A stretch of DNA of 64,000 nucleotides from Chryseolinea serpens (GTDB taxonomy: Bacteria > Bacteroidota > Bacteroidia > Cytophagales > Cyclobacteriaceae): the NCBI RefSeq assembly GCF_900129725.1, contig NZ_FQWQ01000004.1, positions 310,001 to 374,000 of the forward strand, given 5' to 3'. Positions 18,323 through 26,640 of the stretch are shown piece after piece; position 1 is the stretch's first letter, and each line of letters begins with the position of its first letter. Position numbers and translations under genes: made by a program. The notes under the pieces are model-generated. The model saw only the letters and a program-made list of their open reading frames with translations. It did not search any database and was not told the origin of the DNA.

Positions 18323-19432
18323 ATGAATACTGCCGATATAAAACTGAAGGAAAGAGTCAAAGAGCTGAAATGTCTTTACGACTTATCAAAAATAGCATGG
18401 GAGGCCGATAACGACCTGAACGCTATCCTCACCAAGACATTAGCCATTCTGCCGCAGGCCATGCAGTATCCCGAGGTGGCTGAAGTTTGCATCGTCGCGA
18501 ACAAAACGCACTACGCCACCAAGGGATTTTCAAAGTGTCATCACCCGATGACGACGACGCTGGGAATTGGAAAAAAGAAATACGGGACGATACAGATAGG
18601 CTACAGGGTTCCTTTAAAAGGCAAGAAAGCAAAGTATGCCTTCCTCACGGAGGAGAAGAATCTGGTCAGGATCGTTGCGCGGGAATTGTCGCTGTTCATT
18701 AAACGGGCCGCGATCGAGGAAGACAAACAGAAACTGGAGATGCAGTTGCAGCATTCCGAACGACTCGCTTTTGTCGGGGAACTGTCGGCCGGCATTGCAC
18801 ATGAACTGAACGAACCCCTGGGTAGGATCCTGGGGTTTGCACAATTGATAAAAAAGACCGGGGCATTGGACGAGCAAAACGAAAGCGACATCGAACGGAT
18901 CATCAAGGCTTCGCTCTACACCCGTGAGATCATCAAGAAGCTTATGATCTTCTCGCGGCAGATGCCCCGCCAGATCAATGCCGTGAACCTGAATACGATC
19001 GTGTCCAATATCCTATACTTTATCGACATCCGGTTTCAAAGCAGGGGTATAAAAATGGTGGAGAAACTTGATCCCCACCTTCCCCAAATCCAGGCCGACG
19101 AGGTGCAGATGAGCCAGGTCCTGGTTAACCTCATCACGAACGCGATTCACGCCATGACGCGCGGCGGGCAAATAACGGTGACGACGAAACGGAAAAAGAA
19201 CCACGTAAGCCTGACCGTAAACGACACCGGCACCGGTATGTTACCGGAAGTGAGAAAGAAGATCTTTGAACCTTTCTACTCCACCAAGCCGGTGGGGCAA
19301 GGCACCGGGTTGGGGCTTTCCGTAGTGCTGGGGATCGTGGAGGATCACAAGGGAAAAATAGTCGTGAGCAGCACGGCCGGCAAAGGCTCAAAATTTGAGG
19401 TCCTGCTTCCGCTGAAACAGAATGGTAAATGA
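18323..19432 (+). CDS. Sensor histidine kinase with GAF-like input domain
   Basis: 369 aa, no membrane segment, so a soluble sensor. Residues about 10-130 look like a GAF-type domain beginning with a coiled helix (LKERVKELKCLYDLSKIAWE). The dimerisation/phosphoacceptor box is ELSAGIAHELNEPLG with His160. The ATPase has an N-box LVNLITNAIHAM, G1 NDTGTGM and G2 GQGTGLGLSV. Its stop overlaps the start of the response regulator gene (19422-19432), so the two are translationally coupled. The NtrB-like catalytic part fits phosphorylation of the downstream NtrC-type regulator. The signal sensed is unknown. Confidence 0.94.
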   Translation: MNTADIKLKERVKELKCLYDLSKIAWEADNDLNAILTKTLAILPQAMQYPEVAEVCIVANKTHYATKGFSKCHHPMTTTLGIGKKKYGTIQIGYRVPLKGKKAKYAFLTEEKNLVRIVARELSLFIKRAAIEEDKQKLEMQLQHSERLAFVGELSAGIAHELNEPLGRILGFAQLIKKTGALDEQNESDIERIIKASLYTREIIKKLMIFSRQMPRQINAVNLNTIVSNILYFIDIRFQSRGIKMVEKLDPHLPQIQADEVQMSQVLVNLITNAIHAMTRGGQITVTTKRKKNHVSLTVNDTGTGMLPEVRKKIFEPFYSTKPVGQGTGLGLSVVLGIVEDHKGKIVVSSTAGKGSKFEVLLPLKQNGK

Positions 19433-20777
19433 CATGAAGAAAAAAGAGAATGTTCCTATTAACGTATTGGTTGTGGATGATTCACCGGAAAGTGTGGAGC
19501 TCATCAAACGCAACCTGCAGTCGAAAGGCTATGAGATCTATACGGCCCACAATGTTCAATCGGCCATCAAACTTTTAGATAGCGTCGCGTTTGACCTGTT
19601 GATCACGGACCTGCAAATGCCGGGTGAAAACGGGATCGAATTGGTGCGCCACACGTCGGAAAATTATAAAGGCATCGGCATTCTCGTGATCACGGGTTTC
19701 CCCTCCATTCAGGGAGCGGTCGAATCCATCAAGATCGGCGCGGAAGAATACCTGGTGAAGTCATTTACCGATGCGGAGCTGTTTACAGCCGTGGAGAGGG
19801 TTTTGCACAAGATGCACAAGCAAGCCAGGGCATCCTCTAAACCGGCGCTGCAAAATTTCGGGATCATTGGGCATTCCGAAGGGATGAAGAAAGTTTTTAA
19901 CACCATCAACAAGGCTAAACCCACGCGTGCCACCGTGCTGATTCAAGGCGAAAGCGGCACGGGGAAGGAGTTGGTCGCTCGTGCGCTGCACTATGGCGGC
20001 CAGGCTTCGGCTGCCCCGTTTGTGCCGGTGAACTGTGGCGGGATCCCGGACGCGCTCCTGGAGAGCGAACTCTTTGGCTACGTGAAAGGAGCCTTTACCG
20101 GCGCAACCGAAACCCGGGCCGGCTTCTTTCAAACCGCCGACGGCGGCACGATCTTTTTGGATGAGATCAGCAACACGAGCCTGGCCATGCAGGCAAAACT
20201 ATTGCGCGTGCTCCAGGAAAAGGAGTTCTATATGGTGGGATCAAAGAAGACCCTCAAAGTGAACGTGCGGGTGGTTGCAGCGACCAACGTCGACCTGTTG
20301 CAACTGGTGAAGAAGGGATTGTTTCGCGAGGACCTTTACTATCGCCTCAATATTATTTCCATCGATCTGCCACCGCTGCGCGAAAGAGGCGACGATCTGC
20401 TGGAGCTCATGGATTTCTTCCTCTCGAAATATGTGCATGAGTTGGGCAAACCACCGATGAAATTTACGCCCAAGGCGCTCCGGGCCATGCAAGCCTATGC
20501 GTGGCCGGGAAATGTCCGCGAGCTTCAGAATCTTATTCACCGCGTGGTGATCCTGGCCGAGGACAACAGCATCGACATTCCCGACCTGCCCGAATCTTTT
20601 CGCTTTTCGGGCGTCAGAACAAAGGGGCTTGACCGGCCCCTGGAGGAGGTTGAACGCGAGTACATCCAGGATGCTTTGGCGGCACACAAAAATAATATTT
20701 CAAAAACGGCGATCGTGCTGGGGATCGACCGGAAGACCCTGCGGGACAAACTAAAGAAATACAAGTTGTCTGTTTAG
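19422..20777 (+). CDS. NtrC-family sigma-54-dependent response regulator
   Basis: 451 aa. The receiver domain (about 12-130) has acidic residues VVDDS and phosphoacceptor Asp63 in LLITDLQMPG. The AAA+ domain (about 152-385) has Walker A GESGTGKE, the sigma-54 contact loop GAFTGA (about 223-228), Walker B GTIFLDEIS, and arginine-finger region FREDLYYRLN. The C-terminal Fis-type helix-turn-helix is NNISKTAIVLGIDRKTLRDK. It therefore activates sigma-54 promoters after phosphorylation by the kinase encoded just upstream. ATG 19422 overlaps the kinase stop; ATG 19434 is an alternative. Confidence 0.96.
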   Translation: MVNDMKKKENVPINVLVVDDSPESVELIKRNLQSKGYEIYTAHNVQSAIKLLDSVAFDLLITDLQMPGENGIELVRHTSENYKGIGILVITGFPSIQGAVESIKIGAEEYLVKSFTDAELFTAVERVLHKMHKQARASSKPALQNFGIIGHSEGMKKVFNTINKAKPTRATVLIQGESGTGKELVARALHYGGQASAAPFVPVNCGGIPDALLESELFGYVKGAFTGATETRAGFFQTADGGTIFLDEISNTSLAMQAKLLRVLQEKEFYMVGSKKTLKVNVRVVAATNVDLLQLVKKGLFREDLYYRLNIISIDLPPLRERGDDLLELMDFFLSKYVHELGKPPMKFTPKALRAMQAYAWPGNVRELQNLIHRVVILAEDNSIDIPDLPESFRFSGVRTKGLDRPLEEVEREYIQDALAAHKNNISKTAIVLGIDRKTLRDKLKKYKLSV

Positions 20778-20814
20778 TGGTACAAAAAGTACCACTGGTT
20801 CAAAATTGACCACT
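20776..20814 (+). promoter_or_regulatory. Two adjacent operator-like inverted repeats
   Basis: Site 1 is perfect: AGTGGTAC-AAAAA-GTACCACT (20776-20796), overlapping the regulator's stop codon. Site 2 (20794-20814) is an imperfect relative, ACTGGTTCA...TGACCACT, sharing the last three bases of site 1. The pair lies directly upstream of the small cysteine-rich protein gene and resembles the paired enhancer sites of NtrC-type activators. A terminator is less likely because no T-run follows. Confidence 0.45.
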
Positions 20815-20902
20815 CCTCTCGGGGCGAACGGCCCCAGGCTCGCTTGTTTCGTCGACTATTCGTGGTATGGCTTTTGGATGATACCTCCAAAAAGAGCACC
20901 TT

Positions 20903-21172
20903 ATGCTTACGGCTGAATGTCTCGAAACACTACTACAAAATGAGCTGCGCGCACTTTGCCCGGATTGCGTTCATACGGTAGGCTGTTCTTATCGCCAGAG
21001 CACGAAAAAAATTATCGTTCAGTGTGAGTCGTATGCGGCCAGTGGGGAAGCCGGCGTCAGGCACACAGCTCCGGATGGTTCCCAGGGGCTTTGCAGGACC
21101 TGCACCGTGGCAAATGTATGTCGTTTGCCGGGACGGCACGTGGGGGTGTTCCATTGTGAGGACTACACCTAA
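20903..21172 (+). CDS. Small cysteine-rich, probably zinc-binding protein with a duplicated motif
   Basis: 89 aa with the motif Cys-x2-Cys-x5-Cys-x(11-12)-Cys-Glu-x-Tyr present twice: C19, C22, C28, C41-ESY and C64, C67, C73, C85-EDY. The second copy (GLCRTCTVANVC...GVFHCEDY) matches a motif I associate with short proteins near sigma-54 regulators and stress genes in other bacteria. Four cysteines per copy suggest one zinc or iron site each. No signal peptide. It follows the paired inverted repeats behind the NtrC-type gene and precedes a MORN-like gene by 13 bases, so it is a likely target of that regulator. Confidence 0.7.
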   Translation: MLTAECLETLLQNELRALCPDCVHTVGCSYRQSTKKIIVQCESYAASGEAGVRHTAPDGSQGLCRTCTVANVCRLPGRHVGVFHCEDYT

Positions 21173-21185
21173 ACAGGCATGACCC

Positions 21186-21587
21186 ATGACTGAAATTATA
21201 AACCACTTGCTCGGGAAAACGAAACCCAAGCTTAAAGAGGGGCGATGGAAGGCCTTCAACCGCCACGCCGTCCTCATCGCCGAAGGCTGCTACGTCCACA
21301 ACCTGAAACATGGGCCATGGCGTGAATATTATGACACCGGCGAATTGATGCTGGAGGAGCATTATGAGAACGGACTGCCCCATGGCCGCTATGCCGCTTA
21401 TCATCCTTGCGGCACGCTGGTGAGCGAAGGCGTCTATGTGCAAGGGAGTCGTGAAGGGTACTTTAAGATCTATGATAAAACAGGGAAGCATATAAAGTCG
21501 CTTCTTTTTATAAATAACGATTTAATAAACGAAGTTCATGTTCATAGTCCCACAACCGAAAAAGCAGAAGGAAGAGACGGCAGTTGA
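21186..21587 (+). CDS. MORN-repeat-like (YwqK-type) protein
   Basis: 133 aa with repeated tyrosine/glycine beta-hairpin units of the MORN/YwqK type: HNLKHGPWREYYDTGELMLE, NGLPHGRYAAYHPCGTLVSE and QGSREGYFKIYDKTGKHIKS. No signal peptide, so probably cytoplasmic. Such repeats mediate protein or membrane contacts; some relatives are annotated as antitoxin-like, but no toxin gene is seen beside this one. The 13-base gap suggests co-transcription with the cysteine-rich protein gene. Confidence 0.75.
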   Translation: MTEIINHLLGKTKPKLKEGRWKAFNRHAVLIAEGCYVHNLKHGPWREYYDTGELMLEEHYENGLPHGRYAAYHPCGTLVSEGVYVQGSREGYFKIYDKTGKHIKSLLFINNDLINEVHVHSPTTEKAEGRDGS

Positions 21588-21653
21588 CTATATGTTAATT
21601 GCCATTATTGCGGTATATTGGTTGATCACCTTGCTGCACGGGACCCTATAACC

Positions 21654-22580
21654 ATGAATGACACCACTATCCTCTGGATCGCCTTCAACCTCTTTGTGCT
21701 GGCCATGTTGGCCCTTGACCTGGGTGTATTTCATCGCAAATCGCACGATGTCACCACCAAAGAAGCACTCACCTGGACCGCGGTGTGGGTGACGCTGGCC
21801 CTGCTGTTCAACGTCTTCCTGTATTACTATTTCGACAAAGAGACCGCGGTCCAATTTTTCACAGGATACCTGATTGAAAAATCGCTCAGCGTGGACAACA
21901 TCTTTGTGATCATCATGATCTTTTCATACTTCAATGTTCCCACCACCTATCAGCATAAAGTATTATTCTGGGGCATACTGGGGGCGTTGGTGATGCGGGT
22001 GATCTTTATTCTTTCGGGAGTGGAACTCATCCACAGGTTTCATTGGCTCATTTACATTTTTGGAGCCTTCCTGGTGGTCACAGGCGTCCGGATGCTGATC
22101 GCCGGGGATGCCAAACTGGAGCCCGAGAAAAATCCTTTGGTCAGGCTTGCCCGCAAACTATTTCCGTTCACGCCGACCTTTGAAGGGGATCAGTTCTTTG
22201 TGCGTCGCGACGCCAAACTGTGGGCCACGCCATTGTTCCTGGTGGTGATCCTGATCGAAGCAACGGACCTTATTTTTGCAGTCGACTCCATACCCGCCAT
22301 CATCGCCATCTCCGACGATCCCTTTATTGTGTACACATCCAACGTGTTCGCTATCCTCGGGTTGCGCTCGCTATACTTTGCCCTCTCGGGAATAGAAAAA
22401 TATTTCCAGTATTTGAAATACGGCCTTTCGGCCATCCTCATTTTTGTAGGGGTTAAAATGAGCATCACCGATCTTTACAAGATCCCGATCAATTTGTCGC
22501 TCATTGTCATCGTTGTGATACTCGCCGTGGCCATGCTGGCGTCTGTATTAGCGCAGAAGAAAAAGCATGGCCCCGAGTAA
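21654..22580 (+). CDS. TerC/Alx-family integral membrane protein
   Basis: 308 aa with about eight to nine helices and the family hallmarks: an acidic first-helix region (ALDLGVFHRKSHDVTTKEA), EKSLSVDNIFVIIMIFSYF, and VILIEATDLIFAVDSIPAII with the conserved acidic residues inside membrane helices. Members export manganese or other divalent metals, or protect against tellurite and membrane stress. ATG 21654 is preferred over an upstream TTG. It lies downstream of the sigma-54 regulator and its two small genes, so it may belong to the same stress regulon. Confidence 0.93.
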   Translation: MNDTTILWIAFNLFVLAMLALDLGVFHRKSHDVTTKEALTWTAVWVTLALLFNVFLYYYFDKETAVQFFTGYLIEKSLSVDNIFVIIMIFSYFNVPTTYQHKVLFWGILGALVMRVIFILSGVELIHRFHWLIYIFGAFLVVTGVRMLIAGDAKLEPEKNPLVRLARKLFPFTPTFEGDQFFVRRDAKLWATPLFLVVILIEATDLIFAVDSIPAIIAISDDPFIVYTSNVFAILGLRSLYFALSGIEKYFQYLKYGLSAILIFVGVKMSITDLYKIPINLSLIVIVVILAVAMLASVLAQKKKHGPE

Positions 22581-22683
22581 GTAGCCAAAAAAATTTCATT
22601 CAATTCTTTGTTGTAAAAAAAGGTTTCCTGGAGATATCGTATATTGCAAGCGCCAATTTCCATAACTCTATCCCGTCTCGACG

Positions 22684-24621
22684 ATGGCTTTCAGACTGCT
22701 CCTTTGCTGTTTCCTAACCGGTGTTATGATCAGCGCCCACGCGCAATCCGATTTGGTTACCGAGAGCATTTTAGATTATTTTTCCTCCACCAGCCGGCTC
22801 CGGGAATACGAGAACATCACCGTCGAATGGAAGATGGACGGCCCCACCCAAGTCCAATTCAACGAAGGGCTGAATAATCTTTTTGAAAACAATCCTTCCC
22901 TGGCCGAAGTCAATTTTAGTAGCGTGATCGGGAAAGATTCGCTGCTTTGGCAAGCCTATTACTACCGGGGTATCTGCTATAAACAACTGGACAAAAGAAA
23001 AAAAGCACGAAGCGACCTGAAGCGCGCGATGCAACAACACGGGCCTTTCTTCGAAGGGTTTGTGGAGATGGGCAAGGTGGAGCAGTTGGAGCGCAACGAT
23101 GCCGAAGCACAAAAGAACTTTAACAAGGCAGCGCGTTTGGCACCCTCGAGGGCCGTGATCTATTACCTGCAGGCCAACCTGGAACTGGATATGGCACAAC
23201 GCAAGGAAGCCCTGAAGGACTATGCCACCTGCCTGGAGAAAGACAGCCTTTTTTCCGACGCCCGCATCCACCTGGGATTGATCAAGGTCGCGACCGACCA
23301 CAAATCGGAAACGGCGCTGCCCCATTTGGACAAAGTGCTGCAATATGATTCCCTAAACCGCCATGCCTTGATGTTTCGGAGCATGATCTCCGCCGACAAA
23401 CGTCAAAATCTGGCCGATCTCAACACGGCTGTTCGGGTAGATCCTGCAAACATCACGGTGCGCTACCTGCGCGGTCTGGTGTTCACCCAGCAAGGCAACT
23501 ACGACCGCGCATTTCCCGACTTCAACAAAGTGATCGAAGGGACGTTCGCGAGCGACAATAATTTTCAAGGGCGCCAAACGTGGATCGACAAAAAGATCGA
23601 TATCCAAAATGCCGGGGCCTACACCGTGCGGCGTGTATATGGACTACCGGAAAAAGAAGCCGAAAAAATAAAGAAGGCCTTTTGCCTGTTGGTGCTCGGC
23701 TCAGACGCCGAAGCACTGGCCACGCTGGAGCAAACGAAATTGAAGAACTATGAACCGCTGTGCCTGTTCCTGCGCGGGGTGGCTAGCGAACATATGGGAA
23801 AACACATCGATGCCCTGCAGTTTTACAACCAAGCGCTGGCCCGCGACAACGAGATCCTGGATGCTCACAAAAAACGGGGCATCTATGAACAGGAGATGAA
23901 GGAGTGGGACAAATCCATCGCCGACTTCACCGACGTGCTTCGCCTCAACCCGGAAACATTCATCGCCTACAAATGGAGAGGGGTTTCCCACTACAACTCG
24001 GGTAAATACGAAAAGGCCATCGCAGACTACACGCAGTATCTCAAACGCGACAGCACCGACGACGAGACCATCGGCTACCGGGCCGTGGCCTATGAACACA
24101 CCGGGCAATACCTGGAGTCGTGTGTGGACTATGCAGACTCGAAAAACAGGCACGTACTCGTCTTGACCAAACTGGACAGAGCCCTGGATTCATTGCTCAT
24201 CCTAAAGGACACGGCCAAAGCCTATTACTACGCCGACCGGATCACTAGGAACATCCGTTACTTCACGGAGGGCTATGTGATAAAATTCAGGGTCATGATG
24301 AAGAAAGGCGATTGGGCCGGGATCGAGAAGGAAGTGTACGACGCAGCCAACAATTTTCGTCAAGGGCTGAACAAGGCGGATCAATCCTATGTCCTCACAG
24401 TGGCCGGCGCCGCCTCTTCCAGAAACAAGCGATATGACGATGCCATCGCCATGTTCACAGAAGCCATCAAGGTAGACAAAGAGAACGCATGGGCATTACT
24501 GGAACGCGGGAAAGCCTGGCAAGCGATGGGCAAAAAGAGCAAAGCATCTTCGGATTGGAAGAAGGCGCAGGCGCTGGGCCATCCGGAAGCCGGAGGGTTG
24601 TTGAACGGGATAGGGGATTGA
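22684..24621 (+). CDS. Exported TPR-repeat protein
   Basis: 645 aa with signal peptide MAFRLLLCCFLTGVMISAHA and then at least ten 34-residue TPR units over the whole length, for example WQAYYYRGICYKQLDKRKKA, EILDAHKKRGIYEQEMKEWD, AYKWRGVSHYNSGKYEKAIA and AWALLERGKAWQAMGKKSKA. No catalytic domain. Presumably a periplasmic or envelope-associated scaffold. It stands alone, with about 100 bases to the TerC gene and a gene-poor stretch behind it. Confidence 0.9.
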   Translation: MAFRLLLCCFLTGVMISAHAQSDLVTESILDYFSSTSRLREYENITVEWKMDGPTQVQFNEGLNNLFENNPSLAEVNFSSVIGKDSLLWQAYYYRGICYKQLDKRKKARSDLKRAMQQHGPFFEGFVEMGKVEQLERNDAEAQKNFNKAARLAPSRAVIYYLQANLELDMAQRKEALKDYATCLEKDSLFSDARIHLGLIKVATDHKSETALPHLDKVLQYDSLNRHALMFRSMISADKRQNLADLNTAVRVDPANITVRYLRGLVFTQQGNYDRAFPDFNKVIEGTFASDNNFQGRQTWIDKKIDIQNAGAYTVRRVYGLPEKEAEKIKKAFCLLVLGSDAEALATLEQTKLKNYEPLCLFLRGVASEHMGKHIDALQFYNQALARDNEILDAHKKRGIYEQEMKEWDKSIADFTDVLRLNPETFIAYKWRGVSHYNSGKYEKAIADYTQYLKRDSTDDETIGYRAVAYEHTGQYLESCVDYADSKNRHVLVLTKLDRALDSLLILKDTAKAYYYADRITRNIRYFTEGYVIKFRVMMKKGDWAGIEKEVYDAANNFRQGLNKADQSYVLTVAGAASSRNKRYDDAIAMFTEAIKVDKENAWALLERGKAWQAMGKKSKASSDWKKAQALGHPEAGGLLNGIGD

Positions 24622-24639
24622 AACGGCAGAAGAAACTTT

Positions 24640-24953
24640 ATGAAGATCCTATCCTTCGCGTTGATTTTGAGCTTTCCCTTTTCATGGTCAAATGAAGGGA
24701 AATAGAGACCCCTAATCCGCTAACAAGAGGGGCGTGAAGTATTAACTTTAAACAATACCAGTTTAGACCGTTAAAAAGTTGAGCCCCGGTTATAGCGAAA
24801 ATATCTCCTGACTCAATCTCAGTAGGCGAGGAGTTGCCCGTAATGATGTTTGTCAAGGATGCCAATTTAAACGTTGAAGGAGCATTTGACCCACTGAGTC
24901 GGTATGAAGAGATTCCCAGAGATAATCATGATGATAGCAAGTATATATATTGA
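24640..24953 (+). pseudogene. Probable remnant of a small exported protein gene
   Basis: Protein-like fragments occur in different plus frames. MKILSFALILSFPFSWSNEG (24640-24705, signal-peptide-like) ends in a stop; a middle piece contains EVLTLNNTSLDR; and the last open stretch, ending at the TGA at 24951, contains ISPDSISVGEELPVMMFVKD and FDPLSRYEEIPRDNHDDSKY. The pattern fits one short exported protein broken by frameshifts and deletions. I cannot name the intact parent. Confidence 0.4.
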
Positions 24954-24977
24954 CGAGAGGATATTAATTTGTAGGAA

Positions 24978-25349
24978 ATGAACGAATCATCCGGAAAAGG
25001 ATATCAGATCGCCGATAAAGACGAACCCAAAGTACTTGTTCGATTACTCGAGATACCTGTTTTTTTAAGTGGAAAGAAAATACATAGGTTGAATGACTTC
25101 GCGTACGGGGAGTGGCTCATCTTTGAGGGTGGCAGACCAAAATATTATTTTTGCATCCTCGACGAACGGTACGCGGATAAGAAGGATCAAATTACGCAAA
25201 GCGGAGATGTTGAGCGTTATCTGGAAAAATCTTTTAAAGATAAAGGGCTGAATCTAAGTCTGAAGAACGGAGTGTTTGGATGGGCTCTTGAATGGAAATT
25301 TGAGATCATAGACCTGTATCTTGAAAATCTGCCCTTAGAGTATTTGTAA
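24978..25349 (+). CDS. Hypothetical protein
   Basis: 123 aa, cytoplasmic by composition, with no recognised motif. Aromatic and charged, containing FLSGKKIHRLNDFAYGEWLI and a C-terminal LENLPLEYL. First of three short AT-rich genes in an accessory patch between the TPR gene and permease 2. Size, AT content and lack of recognisable relatives would fit an immunity-type or other cargo gene, but this is inference only. Confidence 0.6.
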   Translation: MNESSGKGYQIADKDEPKVLVRLLEIPVFLSGKKIHRLNDFAYGEWLIFEGGRPKYYFCILDERYADKKDQITQSGDVERYLEKSFKDKGLNLSLKNGVFGWALEWKFEIIDLYLENLPLEYL

Positions 25350-25408
25350 AGAATATCCGAAGGTCAAGGGATGTAGAATAACCAGGGAAGAACAAATAGA
25401 GTATTTAA

Positions 25409-25810
25409 ATGGAGAGCTTTTGTATTAAGGCGGTCTGCGAATGGAATGAAAGATATTCCGTTGTGGTTGAAGACGATCACCGGGTATGCTATGCTTACCT
25501 GTTGCAGGATGACAAGATCGTAGGCGATGTCTGGTTGTATAATTCCATTGCCGATCCCGTGAGCACAGATTGGAAGAATAGGGAAGATATGCCATTTTTG
25601 AATCCCATTCGTTATATAAAACCTGGCGTAAAAATCTCACCTGTCACTGATACTTGTGAAATTGAGATGGTTTGGAAAATGCAGGGTCAAGATGTGAGTG
25701 ATGTTGATATTTATGTTCGGAAAGACTTGCTGGCAAAATTGAAAATGTCCAGACCAGGGTGGTCAACCATTGTTTCGGAGGATGGCCCGCTGGCGAAAGT
25801 GCTTATGTAA
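25409..25810 (+). CDS. Hypothetical protein
   Basis: 133 aa without signal or membrane segment. Residues such as ERYSVVVEDDHRVCYAYLLQ and KIVGDVWLYNSIADPVSTDW give alternating strands typical of a small beta-rich domain. No family recognised. Begins 59 bases after the previous small gene on the same strand. Confidence 0.6.
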   Translation: MESFCIKAVCEWNERYSVVVEDDHRVCYAYLLQDDKIVGDVWLYNSIADPVSTDWKNREDMPFLNPIRYIKPGVKISPVTDTCEIEMVWKMQGQDVSDVDIYVRKDLLAKLKMSRPGWSTIVSEDGPLAKVLM

Positions 25811-25974
25811 CTTTTAAAAAATGAGTGATATTTTTCCTTCGGTAACGTTCATGACTTTATTGCTATGGGGTCGTATCTTTCCTTGCGAGCGACCATCGAG
25901 GGGCGGACGATTCACAAGCACACTGAAGACCGGGTTGATAAATTGCCAGATGCAAGCTGCGGTATAAATAAAAT

Positions 25975-26379
25975 ATGAATAGATTTTTGTTGTTATTTTT
26001 AATATTCGATCTGACTTCATGTGTCAGAAGAGAGGTTCCGCCAGTGGTGGAGTTAAAACAAAATTATGACCAACTTCCTGCCAGGGTTCAAGAATCTTTT
26101 AGACACTACGATCAATTCAGTCGCTATCTTTTGGAGGGTGGTGGTGTATTGAATTTTGATACATTAGTTCAGTATGAACTTAGCGTTGAGACCACAGGAC
26201 CCTGGACGGATTACTTCTTGTTGATTGATAGAAATCATAATAAAGAGTTCGAAATTCCGGCGGGGTCGGCGTCCCCTTTTGTTATCTGTGATGGAATGCT
26301 TTTTGTCCCAAATTCCTACAACATAGCGAATTCAGAGGAAGCTAGGAGGACTGATTATAAAAGGTATAGGTTGGAGTAA
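25975..26379 (+). CDS. Hypothetical small lipoprotein
   Basis: 134 aa with a short lipoprotein signal MNRFLLLFLIFDLTSC (Cys16 after LTS). The mature part is soluble and mixed, with SVETTGPWTDYFLLIDRNHN and a C-terminal SEEARRTDYKRYRLE. No family recognised. It is the last of the three AT-rich genes of this patch. Confidence 0.62.
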   Translation: MNRFLLLFLIFDLTSCVRREVPPVVELKQNYDQLPARVQESFRHYDQFSRYLLEGGGVLNFDTLVQYELSVETTGPWTDYFLLIDRNHNKEFEIPAGSASPFVICDGMLFVPNSYNIANSEEARRTDYKRYRLE

Positions 26380-26640
26380 GTGAACAATGGCTATCCCCTT
26401 CGGGTTAACGATCAACCCCATCAGCCTAGCAACAGTGTTAACCGAAAATTGCCTTTCGCTATTGTTCTTGTCATCACCGACAACCCAGTCAGCCTCGTTG
26501 CCACTAATACGAAATTTAGGCAGCGACGAAACAACCCCGCCCGAACCATCCCACAACCGGACAGTCCATTCTTTTTTCCAGATTACCCTTGTAACTTTTT
26601 GACCAAGCTTCGGTACTCCATGTATTGAATTACCCCAACC
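26335..26640 (-). pseudogene. Possible gene fragment on the minus strand before permease 2
   Basis: A minus frame without ATG is open for about 100 codons and reads like protein (HGWGNSIHGVPKLGQKVTRV, VIWKKEWTVRLWDGSGGVV, NEADWVVGDDKNNSERQFSV). It begins right at the permease start and has no start codon or upstream continuation, so if real it is a truncated C-terminal piece. Plus-strand open frames cover the same bases, so chance openness is not excluded. Confidence 0.25.
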
